Source: Arthrobacter agilis
GTDB taxonomy: Bacteria; Actinomycetota; Actinomycetes; Actinomycetales; Micrococcaceae
NCBI RefSeq assembly: GCF_006494655.1
Contig: NZ_VHIM01000001.1
Coordinates: 1 to 64,000 of the forward strand
Direction: 5' to 3'
DNA: 64,000 nucleotides
Every line of letters starts with the position of its first letter. Positions within the stretch are counted from its first letter, which is position 1. A model generated the notes under the pieces. It was given only the letters and a program-made list of their open reading frames with translations, did not search any database and had not been told where the DNA came from. Position numbers and translations under genes: made by a program. Below are positions 40,604-50,967 of this stretch, one piece after another.

Positions 40604-42685
40604 TCAGCGCGCCGAGAGCCGCTCGAGGATTCCCGTGACGGTCGCCCTGTCCGTCGTGGCCCAGAACGGCGGGAGTGCCGATCGCAGGAATCCCCCGTAG
40701 CGGGCCGTGGCGAGCCGACTGTCCAGGACCGCCACCACTCCACGGTCCCCTGCAGCGCGGATGAGGCGGCCCGCACCCTGTGCCAGGCGGACGGCGGCGT
40801 GCGTGGCCGAGACGCTCATGAATCCGTTACCTCCATTGCGGGCCACGTCCCTCGTGCGTGCGGTCATCAGCGGGTCGTCGGGGCGGGGGAACGGGATGCG
40901 GTCGATCACGACGAGGCGGCAGGATGCCCCCGGGACGTCGACGCCCTGCCAGAGCGACATGGTGCCGAACAGGCAGGTGTCGGGCTCGTCCGCGAATTGC
41001 GTGACCAGCGCGGCGAGTGAGGACTCGCCCTGGCACAGGATCTCGAAGTCGACCTTCGGGCGCAGTGCTTCCGCGGCCTCCTCCGCGGCCCGCTTCGACG
41101 AGAAGAGACCGAGCGCGCCTCCGCGGGAGGCCTGCAGGAGCGTCAGGAGTTCCGCGAGCTGCGCGTCCGAGCTGCCTCGCTCCGGTTTCGGCAGGTCCTT
41201 CGCGACATACAGCACGCCCTGCCGCGGATAGTCGAAGGGACTTCCGACGTCGATGCCCGTCCAGGCAGGGGCACCGGGGCCGCTGAGTCCCAGGGACCCC
41301 GCGACGGGCCCGAACTCCGAGCCGATCGCGAGCGTCGCGGAGGTGAGGATGACCGTGTGGTCCTCGAAGAGACCTTCCCGCAACCGGCCCGCTACCGAGA
41401 GGGGTGCGACGTTGAAGGTGGCGGGGGCACTCTCGTCGGGTGGAGCGTAGCCGGAACCAGGGGTGAAGCTGCTGGGACGGGATGCCCAGACCACCTCCCG
41501 GAGGTCGGAGGCGGCGAGGATGCGCTCGGCGAGCTCGAACACGAGCGACGCCCGCGAGCGTGCCATCTGCCGCCCGCCATCGGCGTCAGCCTCCGACTTG
41601 CCCTCCGCTTTCGAATCCGACAACGCCGCGCGCGCTGCGTCACGGACCTGGGCGAGTGCCTGCTCGAGGTCCTCCGGCAGGCCGCCCGGCAGGAGTCCGG
41701 AGGGAACCAGCTCGGAGGCCGCCTCGAAGGCGGTCGCGGCGGAGTCGAGGGCCGTCGTCGCGATGGATGCGTGCCTCCGCAGACCCGTGGCGGCCGCGCT
41801 CACCATCGAGGCGGAGAGTTGCCCCGAGACCGCTCCTGTCACGCGGTCGTGCAGCTCGTGGGCCTCGTCGATGACGACGACGTCGTACTCGGGCAGGACG
41901 GCGAGGCCTTCGAAGGCGCTGATCGCGAGCATCGCGTGGTTCGTGATGATGATGTCGGCGTCTGCGGCGGCGGCACGGGCCTTCTCGCTGAAGCATTCCT
42001 GGGCGACGGGACACCGGGCAGCGCCGAGGCACTCCATGCTGGAGACCGAGACCTGCCGCCAGGCACGATCGCTCACTCCGGGCACCAGGTCGTCGCGGTC
42101 GCCCGTCGCGGTCTCCTCCACCCACTCGCGGAGCCGAACGACTTCCCGGCCGAGGGCGGAGGCGGCACCTCCCGCACCGACGGCGGGTGTGGGATGCGGG
42201 GCGGCGTCCTCGCCGAGACTGAAGAGCGCGTCCGGGGCGTCCTCCTCCGGGAATCCGCCACCGGTCTTGTGCAGGCACGCATAGTTCGAGCGCCCCTTGA
42301 GGAGCGCGACATCGACCGGGCGCGTCAGTGCCGGCCGGACGGCTTCGAGGAGCCGGGGAAGATCGCGGCCGACGATCTGGGCCTGCAGCGCGAGGGTCGC
42401 CGTGGAGACGACCGATGGGCGGTCGCTGTCCATGGCGTGGGCGATGAGCGGCACGAGGTAGGCGAGCGACTTGCCCGTCCCGGTGCCGGCCTGGACGAGG
42501 AGATGGTCGCCGGAGTGGATCGCCTCGCTCACCTGCCGGACCATCTCGTGCTGCCCGGCGCGCATCTCGCCACCCATGGCAGCGACGGCGGCGTCGAGCA
42601 GTTCGAGCGCGTGGCGGGATTCCGGGGAGGCGCGCGCTGCGTCCGGCGCCGCGACGGCGGCGCCGGACCGCGTGCTGTCAGTCAT
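40604..42685 (-). CDS. dinG: DinG/XPD-type ATP-dependent DNA helicase
   Basis: Superfamily 2 helicase of 693 aa. Walker A QAGTGTGKSLAYL is near residue 66 and the DEAH box VVIDEAHELHD near 268. The iron-sulfur domain between them has cysteines in NYACLH, SMECLGAARC and AQECF, as in XPD and DinG. Motif V/VI in GTMSLWQGVDVPG and RLAQGAGRLIR lies near 590 and 650. Such enzymes unwind forked DNA and R-loops. It overlaps hflX by eight bases and lies next to lexA, but I see no SOS box of its own. Confidence 0.93.
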   Translation of the reverse strand: MTDSTRSGAAVAAPDAARASPESRHALELLDAAVAAMGGEMRAGQHEMVRQVSEAIHSGDHLLVQAGTGTGKSLAYLVPLIAHAMDSDRPSVVSTATLALQAQIVGRDLPRLLEAVRPALTRPVDVALLKGRSNYACLHKTGGGFPEEDAPDALFSLGEDAAPHPTPAVGAGGAASALGREVVRLREWVEETATGDRDDLVPGVSDRAWRQVSVSSMECLGAARCPVAQECFSEKARAAAADADIIITNHAMLAISAFEGLAVLPEYDVVVIDEAHELHDRVTGAVSGQLSASMVSAAATGLRRHASIATTALDSAATAFEAASELVPSGLLPGGLPEDLEQALAQVRDAARAALSDSKAEGKSEADADGGRQMARSRASLVFELAERILAASDLREVVWASRPSSFTPGSGYAPPDESAPATFNVAPLSVAGRLREGLFEDHTVILTSATLAIGSEFGPVAGSLGLSGPGAPAWTGIDVGSPFDYPRQGVLYVAKDLPKPERGSSDAQLAELLTLLQASRGGALGLFSSKRAAEEAAEALRPKVDFEILCQGESSLAALVTQFADEPDTCLFGTMSLWQGVDVPGASCRLVVIDRIPFPRPDDPLMTARTRDVARNGGNGFMSVSATHAAVRLAQGAGRLIRAAGDRGVVAVLDSRLATARYGGFLRSALPPFWATTDRATVTGILERLSAR

Positions 42686-44258
42686 GCCGGACGTAGGGCT
42701 CCAGCTCGGCTGCCAGTCCTTCCCGGACCATCACTTCGAGGCGGGTTCCCTCGTCGACGTGCTCCAGACCGAGGATCTCGGCGTCCTCCTCGTGGAGGCG
42801 GCTCACGATCTCGCCGTGCTCGTAGGGCACCATCAGATCGAGCTTCACGCCGGGGCGCGGGATGCTCGTGCTGATCAGCTGGCGGAGTTCGGTCAGTCCG
42901 GCTCCGGTCCGTGCGGACACCACGACCGTGCGCGGCTCCCGCTGGCGCAGCCGCTCGATGACGAACGGATCGGCCGCGTCGGCCTTGTTGAGCACGATGA
43001 TCTCGGGGACGTCCCGCGCGTCGACCTCGGTCAGCACGGTGCGGACCGCAGCGATCTGGCCCTCGGGGTCCGGATGCGAAGCGTCGACGACGTGCAGGAT
43101 GAGGTCCGAGTCCGCCACCTCCTCCAGGGTCGATCTGAACGCCTCGACCAGCTGGGTGGGCAGCGATCGGACGAAGCCGACCGTATCGGCGAGCGTGTAG
43201 CCGATGCCGTCCGGAGTCTCCGCCTTGCGGATCGTCGGATCGAGCGTCGCGAACAGGGCGTTCTCGACGAGGACTCCGGCGTCCGTGAGGCGGTTTAGCA
43301 GTGAGGACTTGCCCGCGTTCGTGTACCCGGCGATAGCGACCGACGGCACCTGGTTCCGGCGGCGGTTGGACCGCTTGGTGTCCCGCGCGGGCTTCATCGC
43401 GGCAATCTCCCGGCGCAGTTTCGCCATGCGGGTGCGGATCTTGCGTCGGTCGAGTTCGATCTTCGTCTCACCCGGACCGCGTGATCCCATGCCGGCGCTG
43501 GCGCTGCCGACCTGGCCACCCGCCTGACGTGACATCGACTCTCCCCAGCCGCGGAGTCGCGGGAGCAGGTACTCCAGCTGAGCCAGTTCGACCTGCGCCT
43601 TGCCCTCGCGGGACTTGGCGTGCTGGGCGAAGATGTCGAGGATCAGGGCCGTCCGGTCGATGACCTTGACCTTGACGATGTCCTCGAGTCCGCGGCGCTG
43701 TGACGGCGACAGTTCGCTGTCCACGATCACCGTGTCAGCTCCCGTCGCCTGAACGATCGTCTTCAGTTCCTGTGCCTTGCCCGATCCGAGGAACGTCCCG
43801 GGGTCCGGTTTGAGCCGACGCTGGACGATTCCGTCGAGGACCTCGGACCCTGCCGTCTCGGCGAGGGCCGCCAGTTCCTGGAGGGAGTTCTCGGCGTCCT
43901 GCGCCGTCCCTTCACTCCAGAGTCCGGCGAGGACGACGCGCTCGAGCCGCAGCTGGCGGTACTCGACCTCGGTGACGTCCTCGAGTTCCGTCGACAGTCC
44001 GGCAACCCGGCGCAGCGCGCGGCGCTCCGCGAGATCCTGCTGATCGCCGTCCGTCGTGTGCAGCTCCTCCTCGCTGGACAGGGCGAGAGCGCGTGAGCGC
44101 CACGTCTTCTCCGTCGGTGCGCCGCCCTGCTCCGGCGTTGTCCCGGTCTGCGTCTTGGCCGCGGCAGCTTCGTCGCTGGCGAGGATTCGATCGATGACGG
44201 CCTGGATTTCCTCCGGGCCCATGTCGGCTCCGGTGGAAGGTCCGTTGTTCGTGGTCAT
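42678..44258 (-). CDS. hflX: GTPase HflX
   Basis: Ribosome-binding GTPase (526 aa) that splits stalled or heat-damaged 70S ribosomes. The N-terminal HflX domain has SEPxPSQRR-like SELSPSQRRGLEDIVKVKV near residue 181-199, and a Gly-rich loop GQVGSASAGMGSRGPGETK near 246-264. The G domain has GYTNAGKSSLLNRL near 310, DTVGF (G3) near 357 and LNKADAAD (G4) near 420. The first ~60 residues are an acidic, Gln/Ala-rich extension. ATG 44258 is preceded by AGGGAGA and, about 26 bases upstream, TAGAAT (44284-44289) as the -10. Confidence 0.96.
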   Translation of the reverse strand: MTTNNGPSTGADMGPEEIQAVIDRILASDEAAAAKTQTGTTPEQGGAPTEKTWRSRALALSSEEELHTTDGDQQDLAERRALRRVAGLSTELEDVTEVEYRQLRLERVVLAGLWSEGTAQDAENSLQELAALAETAGSEVLDGIVQRRLKPDPGTFLGSGKAQELKTIVQATGADTVIVDSELSPSQRRGLEDIVKVKVIDRTALILDIFAQHAKSREGKAQVELAQLEYLLPRLRGWGESMSRQAGGQVGSASAGMGSRGPGETKIELDRRKIRTRMAKLRREIAAMKPARDTKRSNRRRNQVPSVAIAGYTNAGKSSLLNRLTDAGVLVENALFATLDPTIRKAETPDGIGYTLADTVGFVRSLPTQLVEAFRSTLEEVADSDLILHVVDASHPDPEGQIAAVRTVLTEVDARDVPEIIVLNKADAADPFVIERLRQREPRTVVVSARTGAGLTELRQLISTSIPRPGVKLDLMVPYEHGEIVSRLHEEDAEILGLEHVDEGTRLEVMVREGLAAELEPYVRHD

Positions 44259-44283
44259 AGTCTCCCTAGAAGTTGGTAGATCA

Positions 44284-44289
44284 ATTCTA
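44284..44289 (-). promoter_or_regulatory. -10 element for hflX
   Basis: TAGAAT on the minus strand gives a leader near 18 nt with AGGGAGA before the start. The -35 is unclear. Confidence 0.45.
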
Positions 44290-44380
44290 CGTCTCCTCGG
44301 CGGAGGGGAGGCAGCCGCTTCTCCCAGCGCGAAACCGCGGCGGCGCAGCGTGCCCGTCGGCTCCCACTAGGCTTTCCCTC

Positions 44381-44992
44381 ATGGAATCCCAGCACTACTT
44401 CAGCGCGCAGCCGGCAGGACCGGACACGCGCAGACCGCTGTCGGTCGTCCTCGCCGGGGAGCGGCGGGACCTCGTGACGTCGTCGGGCCTCTTCAGCCCG
44501 GACGGCGTGGACAAGGGTACGCGGATCCTGCTGGACGGCGTCCCCGCTCCCGAGGGCCGGCGGATGCTGGACATCGGCAGCGGCTGGGGCCCGATCGCCC
44601 TGACCATGGCGCTCCGTGCGCCGGAGGCCACCGTGCACGCGGTCGACATCAACGAGCGGTGCATCGCGCTCACGCGGGAGAACGCGACGCGTCTGGGCCT
44701 GACGAACGTCAGGGCGTCATTACCGGACGAGGTGGATGCGGCTGTGGAGTTCGACACCATCTGGTCGAATCCGCCGATCCGGATCGGCAAACAGGACCTC
44801 CACGCACTGCTGCTCCGCTGGCTCCCACGCCTGGCTCCCGGCGGTCGGGCATGGCTCGTCGTCCAGAAGAACCTCGGAGCCGACTCGCTGCAGCGCTGGC
44901 TCGGGGATGAACTGCCCAGCGGTTTCGCTGTCCGGCGCGCCGAGACCTCGAAGTCCTTCCGCATCATCGAGGTGAACCGGGAGGCTCGCTGA
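44381..44992 (+). CDS. RsmC-like class I SAM methyltransferase
   Basis: Rossmann-fold methyltransferase of 203 aa. The SAM motif I is MLDIGSGWGPIALTMAL near residues 64-80, the acidic loop end AVDINERC near 91, and the catalytic NPP-type motif IWSNPPIRIG near 128, which marks N-methylation of a base. The latter two features and the SSGLFSPDGVDKGTRILL region match the RsmC/RlmG rRNA guanine N2-methyltransferase family, though this is the short one-domain form. TAGGCT (44368-44373) ends seven bases before ATG 44381, so the mRNA is probably leaderless. The RNA target is not known. Confidence 0.9.
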   Translation: MESQHYFSAQPAGPDTRRPLSVVLAGERRDLVTSSGLFSPDGVDKGTRILLDGVPAPEGRRMLDIGSGWGPIALTMALRAPEATVHAVDINERCIALTRENATRLGLTNVRASLPDEVDAAVEFDTIWSNPPIRIGKQDLHALLLRWLPRLAPGGRAWLVVQKNLGADSLQRWLGDELPSGFAVRRAETSKSFRIIEVNREAR

Positions 44993-45008
44993 GCCGGGCC
45001 GGCGGAGG

Positions 45009-45977
45009 TCAGAACCCCGGCAGGAGGGTGCCGTCGGCCACGAGGACGGCCGGTCCGCTCAGCTGCACGTGTTCGCGGCCCTCCGGGCCGTCGAAGAACG
45101 TCACGCCGACGACGCCGCCGGGCACCGTCACGAGCCACTGCGCCGGCGCGGTCGGTCCGGCCCAGAAGCGCGTGGCGGCGGCAGCGGCGCACGCGCCTGT
45201 TCCGCAGGACTGCGTCTCCCCGACGCCTCGTTCATGGACCCGCATGGTGAGGCGGCCCACCCCGTCCGCCCCGATCAGCGGATCCGACGGGACCACGAGC
45301 TCGACGTTGGTCCCGTGCACGGGCGGCGGATCGACGACCGGCGCGCGGTGCAACTCCACGAGATCCAGCTCCGCCCGCTCTGCCAGCGCCACGACGGTGT
45401 GCGGGTTCCCCATGCTGACGGACAGCGCCGGGCGGTCGACGTCCAGCCCGCCGACGTCGACGAGCGAGTCCATGCCGCGGGAGACAGCGGCCTCGGGCAT
45501 GATGAACTCCCACGGCCCCATGTCCACGGCGTAGCCGCTCCCGGACCGGGTGACGCGCTTGACGCCGGCTCGCGTCCCGATGGCCAATTCGCCGCCCTCC
45601 GGGAGCTCCGCCACCGACGCGGCGAGCAGGAAGTGGGCGAAGACCCGGACCCCGTTCCCGCACATCTCGGACACCGAACCGTCTCCGTTGCGGTAGTCCA
45701 TGAACCATTCCGCGGCGGGTTCGGTCTGCAGCAGGGCCCGACCCTCGGGGAGCGCCGACGATCGCACGGCACGGATGTAACCATCCGCGCCGATACCCCG
45801 ATGCCGGTCGCAGAGCCGTGCGACGAACGCCGGGTCCGTCGGACCGACACCTTCGGGATCGAGCGTCAGGACGAAGTCGTTGCCGGTGCCGTGGCCCTTC
45901 GTGAAGGACAACCCCGCCGGTGCGGAGGCGCCGGTCGACGACGGGGTGGGACGGGTGGTGCTGCGCGATTCGGTCAC
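45009..45977 (-). CDS. dapF: Diaminopimelate epimerase
   Basis: PLP-independent epimerase (322 aa) that makes meso-diaminopimelate for lysine and cell-wall synthesis. The two active-site cysteines are in [13 protein letters not shown] near residue 105 and [15 protein letters not shown] near 262. [12 protein letters not shown] near 24 is the N-terminal substrate loop. GTG 45977 follows TATCCT by six bases; that hexamer overlaps the miaA stop, so dapF may have its own leaderless promoter although it lies 4 bp after miaA. The first 20 residues are Ser/Thr/Pro-rich. Confidence 0.96.
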   Translation of the reverse strand: MTESRSTTRPTPSSTGASAPAGLSFTKGHGTGNDFVLTLDPEGVGPTDPAFVARLCDRHRGIGADGYIRAVRSSALPEGRALLQTEPAAEWFMDYRNGDGSVSEMCGNGVRVFAHFLLAASVAELPEGGELAIGTRAGVKRVTRSGSGYAVDMGPWEFIMPEAAVSRGMDSLVDVGGLDVDRPALSVSMGNPHTVVALAERAELDLVELHRAPVVDPPPVHGTNVELVVPSDPLIGADGVGRLTMRVHERGVGETQSCGTGACAAAAATRFWAGPTAPAQWLVTVPGGVVGVTFFDGPEGREHVQLSGPAVLVADGTLLPGF

Positions 45978-45981
45978 GGTC

Positions 45982-46893
45982 CTAGGATAGGTCCCCGTGG
46001 CCGTGGACCAGGCCGACGGCGGCCTCCGCGAGCCCCGGCATCCGCCCGTCCAGCCAGCGCACGCGGGAATCGCCGCGGAACCAGGTGAGCTGGCGTTTGG
46101 CGAACCTGCGCGTCGCACCGATCGTGTCCTCGACGGCGTCCGCCGCGGTCATCGTCCCGTCGATGACCTGAAGGAACTGGGCGTAACCGAGGGCCCGGGA
46201 CGCCGTCCGCCCCTCGCGCAGCCCGATCGCCGCGAGCTGCTCGACCTCGTGCCGGAGCCCGCCGGAGACCATGGCGTGGACGCGGGCGGAGAGGCGCTCG
46301 CGCAGGATCTCGCGATCGAGGCCCAGGCCGATCTGCACGGCGGGCCGATGGTACTCGCGTGTCGGCATGAACGCGCTGAAGGGGCGGCCGGTGATCGCGT
46401 GGACCTCCAGCGCGCGCACAAGGCGGCGGTCATCCGTGATGCGCTCGGCGGACACCGGGTCCACCAGCCGGAGACGCTCGCGGAAGGAAGGACTGCCGCT
46501 CTCGGCCAGCTCCGCCTCCAGCCCGGCCCGCACGGTGGGGTCGGTCGGGGGGAACTCCAGCCGATCGAGAACCGCTCGGAGGTAGAGCCCGGAGCCACCG
46601 ACGAGGATGGGCAGCCGCCCGCGGCTGCGGATGTCGTCGATGCATCGACGGGCATCCTCCTGATAGGCGGCCACGCTCGCCTCGTCCGTCACGTCGAGCA
46701 CGTCGAGGAGGTGGTGCTCGATCCCCCGCCGGGCCTCGACGTCGAGCTTCGCCGTCCCGATGTCCATTCCACGGTAGAGCTGGAGGGCATCGGCATTGAT
46801 GATCTCACCGCGCAGCTGCTCCGCCAGCGAGACGGCGAGGTCGGACTTGCCCACGCCCGTCGGCCCGACGACGGCGACGACCGGCAGGGTCAC
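45982..46893 (-). CDS. miaA: tRNA dimethylallyltransferase
   Basis: Adds the isopentenyl group to A37 of tRNAs reading UNN codons, the substrate for MiaB. The 303-aa protein has P-loop [13 protein letters not shown] (residues 8-20), the catalytic Asp in [18 protein letters not shown] near 35-52 (family form DSMQVYR; here the usual Ser is Ala), [13 protein letters not shown] near 98 and [15 protein letters not shown] near 270. GTG 46893 overlaps the miaB stop by four bases. Coupling of miaA with miaB joins two consecutive steps of the same modification. Confidence 0.96.
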   Translation of the reverse strand: MTLPVVAVVGPTGVGKSDLAVSLAEQLRGEIINADALQLYRGMDIGTAKLDVEARRGIEHHLLDVLDVTDEASVAAYQEDARRCIDDIRSRGRLPILVGGSGLYLRAVLDRLEFPPTDPTVRAGLEAELAESGSPSFRERLRLVDPVSAERITDDRRLVRALEVHAITGRPFSAFMPTREYHRPAVQIGLGLDREILRERLSARVHAMVSGGLRHEVEQLAAIGLREGRTASRALGYAQFLQVIDGTMTAADAVEDTIGATRRFAKRQLTWFRGDSRVRWLDGRMPGLAEAAVGLVHGHGDLS

Positions 46894-48437
46894 CCGGCGT
46901 TCCCGCGGACGGGCAGTGCCGGCATGCCGAGGGACACGCCGCGGACCGTCCCGTCGGCCGGCGCCGGGACACCGCACGATTCGGCCTGGCTCCTGTCCCA
47001 CGCATCGCCCGCCCGCGATCGGCGGAGGGAGTACTCGGCGATCGTCGGGTCGGACAGGAGGTGGAAGGACGCGGCTTCCGTCACGGGAACCGTCACCACG
47101 TCGCCCGGCCGCGGCACCTCCCCTCCCTGCGGCACCGAGAAGTGCACCAGACGCTGGTCACGTGCCCGCCCGGTCAGCCGATGGGTCTCGCCCCCCTTCC
47201 GGCCCTGCTGGTCGGTGACGAGCACCTCCACCAGCCTGCCGACCTGCCGCGCATTCTCCTCGCGGGCGATCCGGTCCTGGAGCGCGGTCAATCGTTCGAA
47301 GCGCTCCTGGACCACGGCCTTGGGGAGCTGGTCCGGCAGGTCGGCCGCCGGCGTGCCCGGCCGTTTCGAGTACTGGAAGGTGAACGCCGTGGCGAACCGG
47401 GACTGCTCGACGACGTCGAGGGTGGCCTGGAAATCCTCGTCGGTCTCCCCCGGGAAGCCGACGATGATGTCGGTGGAGATCGCGGCGTCCGGCATACGCT
47501 CCCGGACGCGGTCCAGGATGCCGAGGAAGCGCGAGGACCGGTACGAGCGGCGCATGGCTTTGAGCACGCGGTCGGAGCCGGACTGCAGCGGCATGTGCAG
47601 CTGCGGCATGACGTTCGGTGTCTCCGCCATCGCGTCGATGACGTCGTCCGTGAACGCCGCCGGGTGCGGGCTCGTGAAACGCACGCGTTCGAGTCCCTCG
47701 ATGGTGCCGCAGGCACGCAGGAGCTTCGCGAACGCACCCCGGTCACCGAACTCGACCCCGTAGGAGTTGACGTTCTGGCCCAGCAGGGTCACTTCGACGG
47801 CGCCGTCCGCGACGAGCGCCTCGATCTCGGCGAGGATCTCGCCCGGGCGCCTGTCCCGCTCCTTGCCCCGGAGCGACGGGACGATGCAGAAGGTACAGGT
47901 GTTGTTGCAGCCCACCGAGATGGACACCCACCCCGCGTAGACGGACTCGCGCCTGGTCGGCAGCGTCGACGGGAAGACGTCGAGCGACTCGAGGATCTCG
48001 AGTTGCGCGTCCTGATTGTGCCGGGCCCGGTCCAGCAGTGCCGGCAGGGAACCGATGTTGTGGGTGCCGAAGACGGCGTCGACCCACGGAGCCTTCGCGA
48101 GGATGGTGTCCCGATCCTTCTGCGCGAGGCAGCCACCCACGGCGATCTGCATCCCGGGATGCGTCTCCTTGATGGCCTTCAGCATGCCGAGGTTCCCGTA
48201 GAGCTTGTTGTCCGCGTTCTCGCGCACGGCGCACGTGTTGAAGACGACGACATCCGCCTGACCGTGCTCGATGCGGCGGAGCCCCGCGTCCTCGAGGAGA
48301 CCGGAGATGCGTTCGGAGTCGTGGACGTTCATCTGGCAGCCGAAGGTGCGTACCTCGTAGGTGCGGGGTTCGGCGGCAGAAGCCGGGGTCCGCATGCTGC
48401 CGGCGTCATCGAGGGGAACGGGAAGTGTCATGCTCAC
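46890..48437 (-). CDS. miaB: tRNA-2-methylthio-N6-dimethylallyladenosine synthase
   Basis: Radical SAM methylthiotransferase (515 aa) acting on i6A37 of tRNA. The N-terminal UPF0004 domain has cysteines in [12 protein letters not shown] near residue 32, [10 protein letters not shown] near 66 and VGGCLAQK near 103. The radical SAM cluster is CNNTCTFC near 177-184, and the TRAM domain lies at about 395-465. The ~50 residues after TRAM are an extra polar tail. GTG 48437 was chosen because TACGCT (48445-48450) ends seven bases upstream, the leaderless spacing; ATG 48431 is two codons on. Confidence 0.96.
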   Translation of the reverse strand: MSMTLPVPLDDAGSMRTPASAAEPRTYEVRTFGCQMNVHDSERISGLLEDAGLRRIEHGQADVVVFNTCAVRENADNKLYGNLGMLKAIKETHPGMQIAVGGCLAQKDRDTILAKAPWVDAVFGTHNIGSLPALLDRARHNQDAQLEILESLDVFPSTLPTRRESVYAGWVSISVGCNNTCTFCIVPSLRGKERDRRPGEILAEIEALVADGAVEVTLLGQNVNSYGVEFGDRGAFAKLLRACGTIEGLERVRFTSPHPAAFTDDVIDAMAETPNVMPQLHMPLQSGSDRVLKAMRRSYRSSRFLGILDRVRERMPDAAISTDIIVGFPGETDEDFQATLDVVEQSRFATAFTFQYSKRPGTPAADLPDQLPKAVVQERFERLTALQDRIAREENARQVGRLVEVLVTDQQGRKGGETHRLTGRARDQRLVHFSVPQGGEVPRPGDVVTVPVTEAASFHLLSDPTIAEYSLRRSRAGDAWDRSQAESCGVPAPADGTVRGVSLGMPALPVRGNAG

Positions 48438-48491
48438 GCCGTCAAGCGTACGACCGGCGCCCCCGACGCCCACAATCGCGGCAGCGGGCGG

Positions 48492-49499
48492 TCACTCCGC
48501 TTCCGCCGAGGTCCGTGCCTCGGCGATGACGTCCTTGACGATGGCGAACGCACTGCCCGGGTTGTACCCCTTCCGCGCCAGCACCCCGACGAGGCGGCGA
48601 ATCTCCTTGTCACGCACCCCGCGGTCGGTCAGGTCGACGCTGCCGCGGAGCTTCCGCCGGATGACAGTGCGCGCCTGCTCGAGCTCCTCCTCGTCGGTGA
48701 GCTGACCGAGAGCATCTTCGGCGAGGTCAGCCGCGATGCCCTTCTCCGCCAGCTCCCGCCGCAGGGACGACCGCGAGAGCGCCTTCGCGGCGACCCGCGT
48801 GCGGACCCACATGCGGGCGAACTCGGCATCGTCGATGAGCTGCACCTCCTCGAAGCGGTCGAGGAGGGCGGACGCTATGCCGGGGGGCACCTCGCGCTCG
48901 GTCAGCTTGCCCTGAAGCTGGTGGCGGCTCCTGGCACCCAGGGCCAGCTGGCGCAGCGCGACCGCCCTGGCGAGCGAGGACCAGTCCTCGTCACTCTTCG
49001 CTGCTGGGGGCTCGGAGGACCCGGCTTCGGCATCCGCACCCGACCGACCGGCCCGGGCTCCCGCCCCTGTCCGTCGGGTCGTCGACGAGCGCCGTCCGGT
49101 ACCGCCGCGCCCGCCACTCCTGCCGCTGGTCAGCCCGTCGTCGGTGGCGGCAGCGTCGCCCTGATCGGCGTCGCCGGCAGAGGACCCGACCACAGGTCCG
49201 AACGGATCCTCGAAGGTCCGGGCACCCGGGCCCGACCGATCACGGCGCTGCGTCCGCCCCGCCTCCGACGTCCGCCCGCGGGCGCTTCCTCTCCCCGCCG
49301 CACCGGCACCGGTGCGGCGGGGAGAGGGCTTGCCGAAGGAGGATGTCGGGCCGAACCCCGATCTCGACCGCTGGAGCCCCTTGCGCGTGGGCTTCGCCTG
49401 CTCGTCCACGGTGTCGGGGGACGCGGCAGAGCTGTCGGTGCCGAAGCGATCGAAGGACGTTCCCCAGCCGACGGAATCGGCACCGGCGTCTCCTGGCAT
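48492..49499 (-). CDS. recX: Regulatory protein RecX with long N-terminal extension
   Basis: RecX binds RecA filaments and inhibits them. The RecX domain is residues about 165-335: ALRQLALGARSRHQLQGKL, then EVQLIDDAEFARMWVRTRVAAKALSRSS in three-helix repeats, and the closing RLVGVLARKGYNPGSAF. The first ~165 residues are Ser/Gly/Arg/Thr-rich and disordered, about doubling the usual length. ATG 49499 lies five bases after the recA stop, so both are cotranscribed and SOS-controlled together. Some of the extension could be untranslated if an internal start is used. Confidence 0.93.
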   Translation of the reverse strand: MPGDAGADSVGWGTSFDRFGTDSSAASPDTVDEQAKPTRKGLQRSRSGFGPTSSFGKPSPRRTGAGAAGRGSARGRTSEAGRTQRRDRSGPGARTFEDPFGPVVGSSAGDADQGDAAATDDGLTSGRSGGRGGTGRRSSTTRRTGAGARAGRSGADAEAGSSEPPAAKSDEDWSSLARAVALRQLALGARSRHQLQGKLTEREVPPGIASALLDRFEEVQLIDDAEFARMWVRTRVAAKALSRSSLRRELAEKGIAADLAEDALGQLTDEEELEQARTVIRRKLRGSVDLTDRGVRDKEIRRLVGVLARKGYNPGSAFAIVKDVIAEARTSAEAE

Positions 49500-49504
49500 G
49501 GCGG

Positions 49505-50548
49505 TTACTCGCCGCTGACGGCCTTGAGCTTGGGCGCCTCGGGCTCCTCGACCTGGACACCGATACCCAGCTTGACCCGGATCTTCTGCTCCAGCTCATC
49601 CGCGAGATCCGGGTTGTCGATCAGGAACTTCCGGGCGTTCTCCTTGCCCTGACCCAGCTGGTCGCCGTCGTAGGTGAACCAGGCACCGGACTTCTTGACC
49701 AGGGCGTTCTCCACGCCGACGTCGATCAGCCCGCCCTCGCGGGAGATGCCGTGACCGTAGAGGATGTCGAATTCGGCCTGCTTGAACGGCGGAGCCATCT
49801 TGTTCTTGACGATCTTCGCCCGTGTCCTGTTGCCCACGGGGTTGACGCCTTCCTTCAGCGTCTCGATGCGGCGGACGTCGATGCGGACCGACGCGTAGAA
49901 CTTCAGCGCCTTGCCACCCGTGGTGGTCTCGGGGCTGCCGAAGAACACACCGATCTTCTCCCGCAGCTGGTTGATGAAGATGGCCGTGGTCTTGGTCTGG
50001 CTGAGGCGTCCCGTGATCTTGCGGAGCGCCTGGCTCATGAGACGGGCCTGCAGGCCGACGTGGCTGTCGCCCATCTCGCCCTCGATCTCGGCACGCGGCA
50101 CGAGCGCCGCGACCGAGTCGATGACGACGATGTCGATGGAACCCGAGCCCACGAGCATGTCCATGATCTCCAGCGCCTGCTCGCCGGTGTCCGGCTGCGA
50201 GACGAGGAGCGCATCCGTGTCGACGCCGAGCCGCTTGGCGTACTCGGGGTCCAGGGCGTGCTCGGCATCGATGAAGGCGGCGATACCACCATTGCGCTGG
50301 GCGCTGGCGACGGCATGCAGGGCCACGGTGGTCTTGCCCGAGGACTCGGGCCCGTAGATCTCGACGACCCTGCCGCGGGGAAGTCCACCGATACCCAGCG
50401 CGGCGTCCAGGGCGATGGAGCTCGTGGAGATGGTCTCGATGGGCGCACGGGTCTCGTCGCCGAGCCGCATGATGGAGCCTTTGCCATACTGCTTGTCGAT
50501 CTGGGCGAGAGCTGCTTCAAGTGCTTTCTCGCGGTCTGGAGCGGCCAT
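49505..50548 (-). CDS. recA: Recombinase RecA
   Basis: Strand-exchange ATPase and LexA co-protease, 347 aa. Walker A GPESSGKT is at residues 66-73, the Walker B region VVIDSVAAL near 140, DNA loop L1 in [22 protein letters not shown] near 154, and loop L2 in [23 protein letters not shown] near 193. No intein is present, unlike some mycobacteria. ATG 50548 has GAGGTGAAG upstream. An SOS box lies about 140 bp upstream. The C-terminus ([13 protein letters not shown]) is acidic as usual. Confidence 0.98.
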   Translation of the reverse strand: MAAPDREKALEAALAQIDKQYGKGSIMRLGDETRAPIETISTSSIALDAALGIGGLPRGRVVEIYGPESSGKTTVALHAVASAQRNGGIAAFIDAEHALDPEYAKRLGVDTDALLVSQPDTGEQALEIMDMLVGSGSIDIVVIDSVAALVPRAEIEGEMGDSHVGLQARLMSQALRKITGRLSQTKTTAIFINQLREKIGVFFGSPETTTGGKALKFYASVRIDVRRIETLKEGVNPVGNRTRAKIVKNKMAPPFKQAEFDILYGHGISREGGLIDVGVENALVKKSGAWFTYDGDQLGQGKENARKFLIDNPDLADELEQKIRVKLGIGVQVEEPEAPKLKAVSGE

Positions 50549-50673
50549 TCTTCACCTCGGTTATCCATGGCCATCCGGCCGGTGTACGTGTTCTTCTCGA
50601 CTGTATGGGGCTGCGCCGACAGTTTGTGGTGGGCCTGCCGCTATGTGCACAAGAGCGCTCCGCCTCACGCCCC

Positions 50674-50702
50674 ATCATATCCCCGACCGAACAGATATTC
50701 GA
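50674..50702 (-). promoter_or_regulatory. recA promoter with SOS box
   Basis: -10 TATGAT (50674-50679) is 17 bases from a poor -35 TCGAAT (50697-50702). GAAT-ATCT-GTTC (50689-50700) matches the SOS core with one change and lies across the -35. The leader is about 120 nt. The rest of the 200-bp gap shows nothing more. Confidence 0.6.
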
Positions 50703-50748
50703 TTATTCGCTGTCACCTGCGCGTGTTCGGCTCGTGCTCCCGCGGGTG

Positions 50749-50967
50749 TCAGTGCGGCTTCACATCGCGCCCGAGCCAGCGTTCGCGCGGGACGTCCTGC
50801 GCGCGGCATACCGCCTCCCAGACCGCCTTCGGGTCCGCACCCGAGGACAGCGCCTCCGACGCGGTCCGGTCACCCAGCCCGTCGACGACGAGGTCGCGGG
50901 CCAGGGTGCGCGAATACCGCTCCCCGAACTCGTCGTCCATCAATCGCCAGAAGTCGCTCAACCGCAT
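50749..50967 (-). CDS. DUF3046 protein
   Basis: Small actinobacterial protein of 72 aa. MRLSDFWRLMDDEFGERYSR at the start and VCRAQDVPRERWLGRD near the end define DUF3046. Function unknown; it is typically encoded just upstream of recA, as here. ATG 50967 has AGGAAC upstream. It lacks transmembrane segments. Confidence 0.88.
   Translation of the reverse strand: MRLSDFWRLMDDEFGERYSRTLARDLVVDGLGDRTASEALSSGADPKAVWEAVCRAQDVPRERWLGRDVKPH

Noticed and set aside
47061-49652. 863-codon open frame antisense to miaB, recX and the end of recA
   Set aside because: It crosses three well-defined genes on the other strand and has no recognisable domain.
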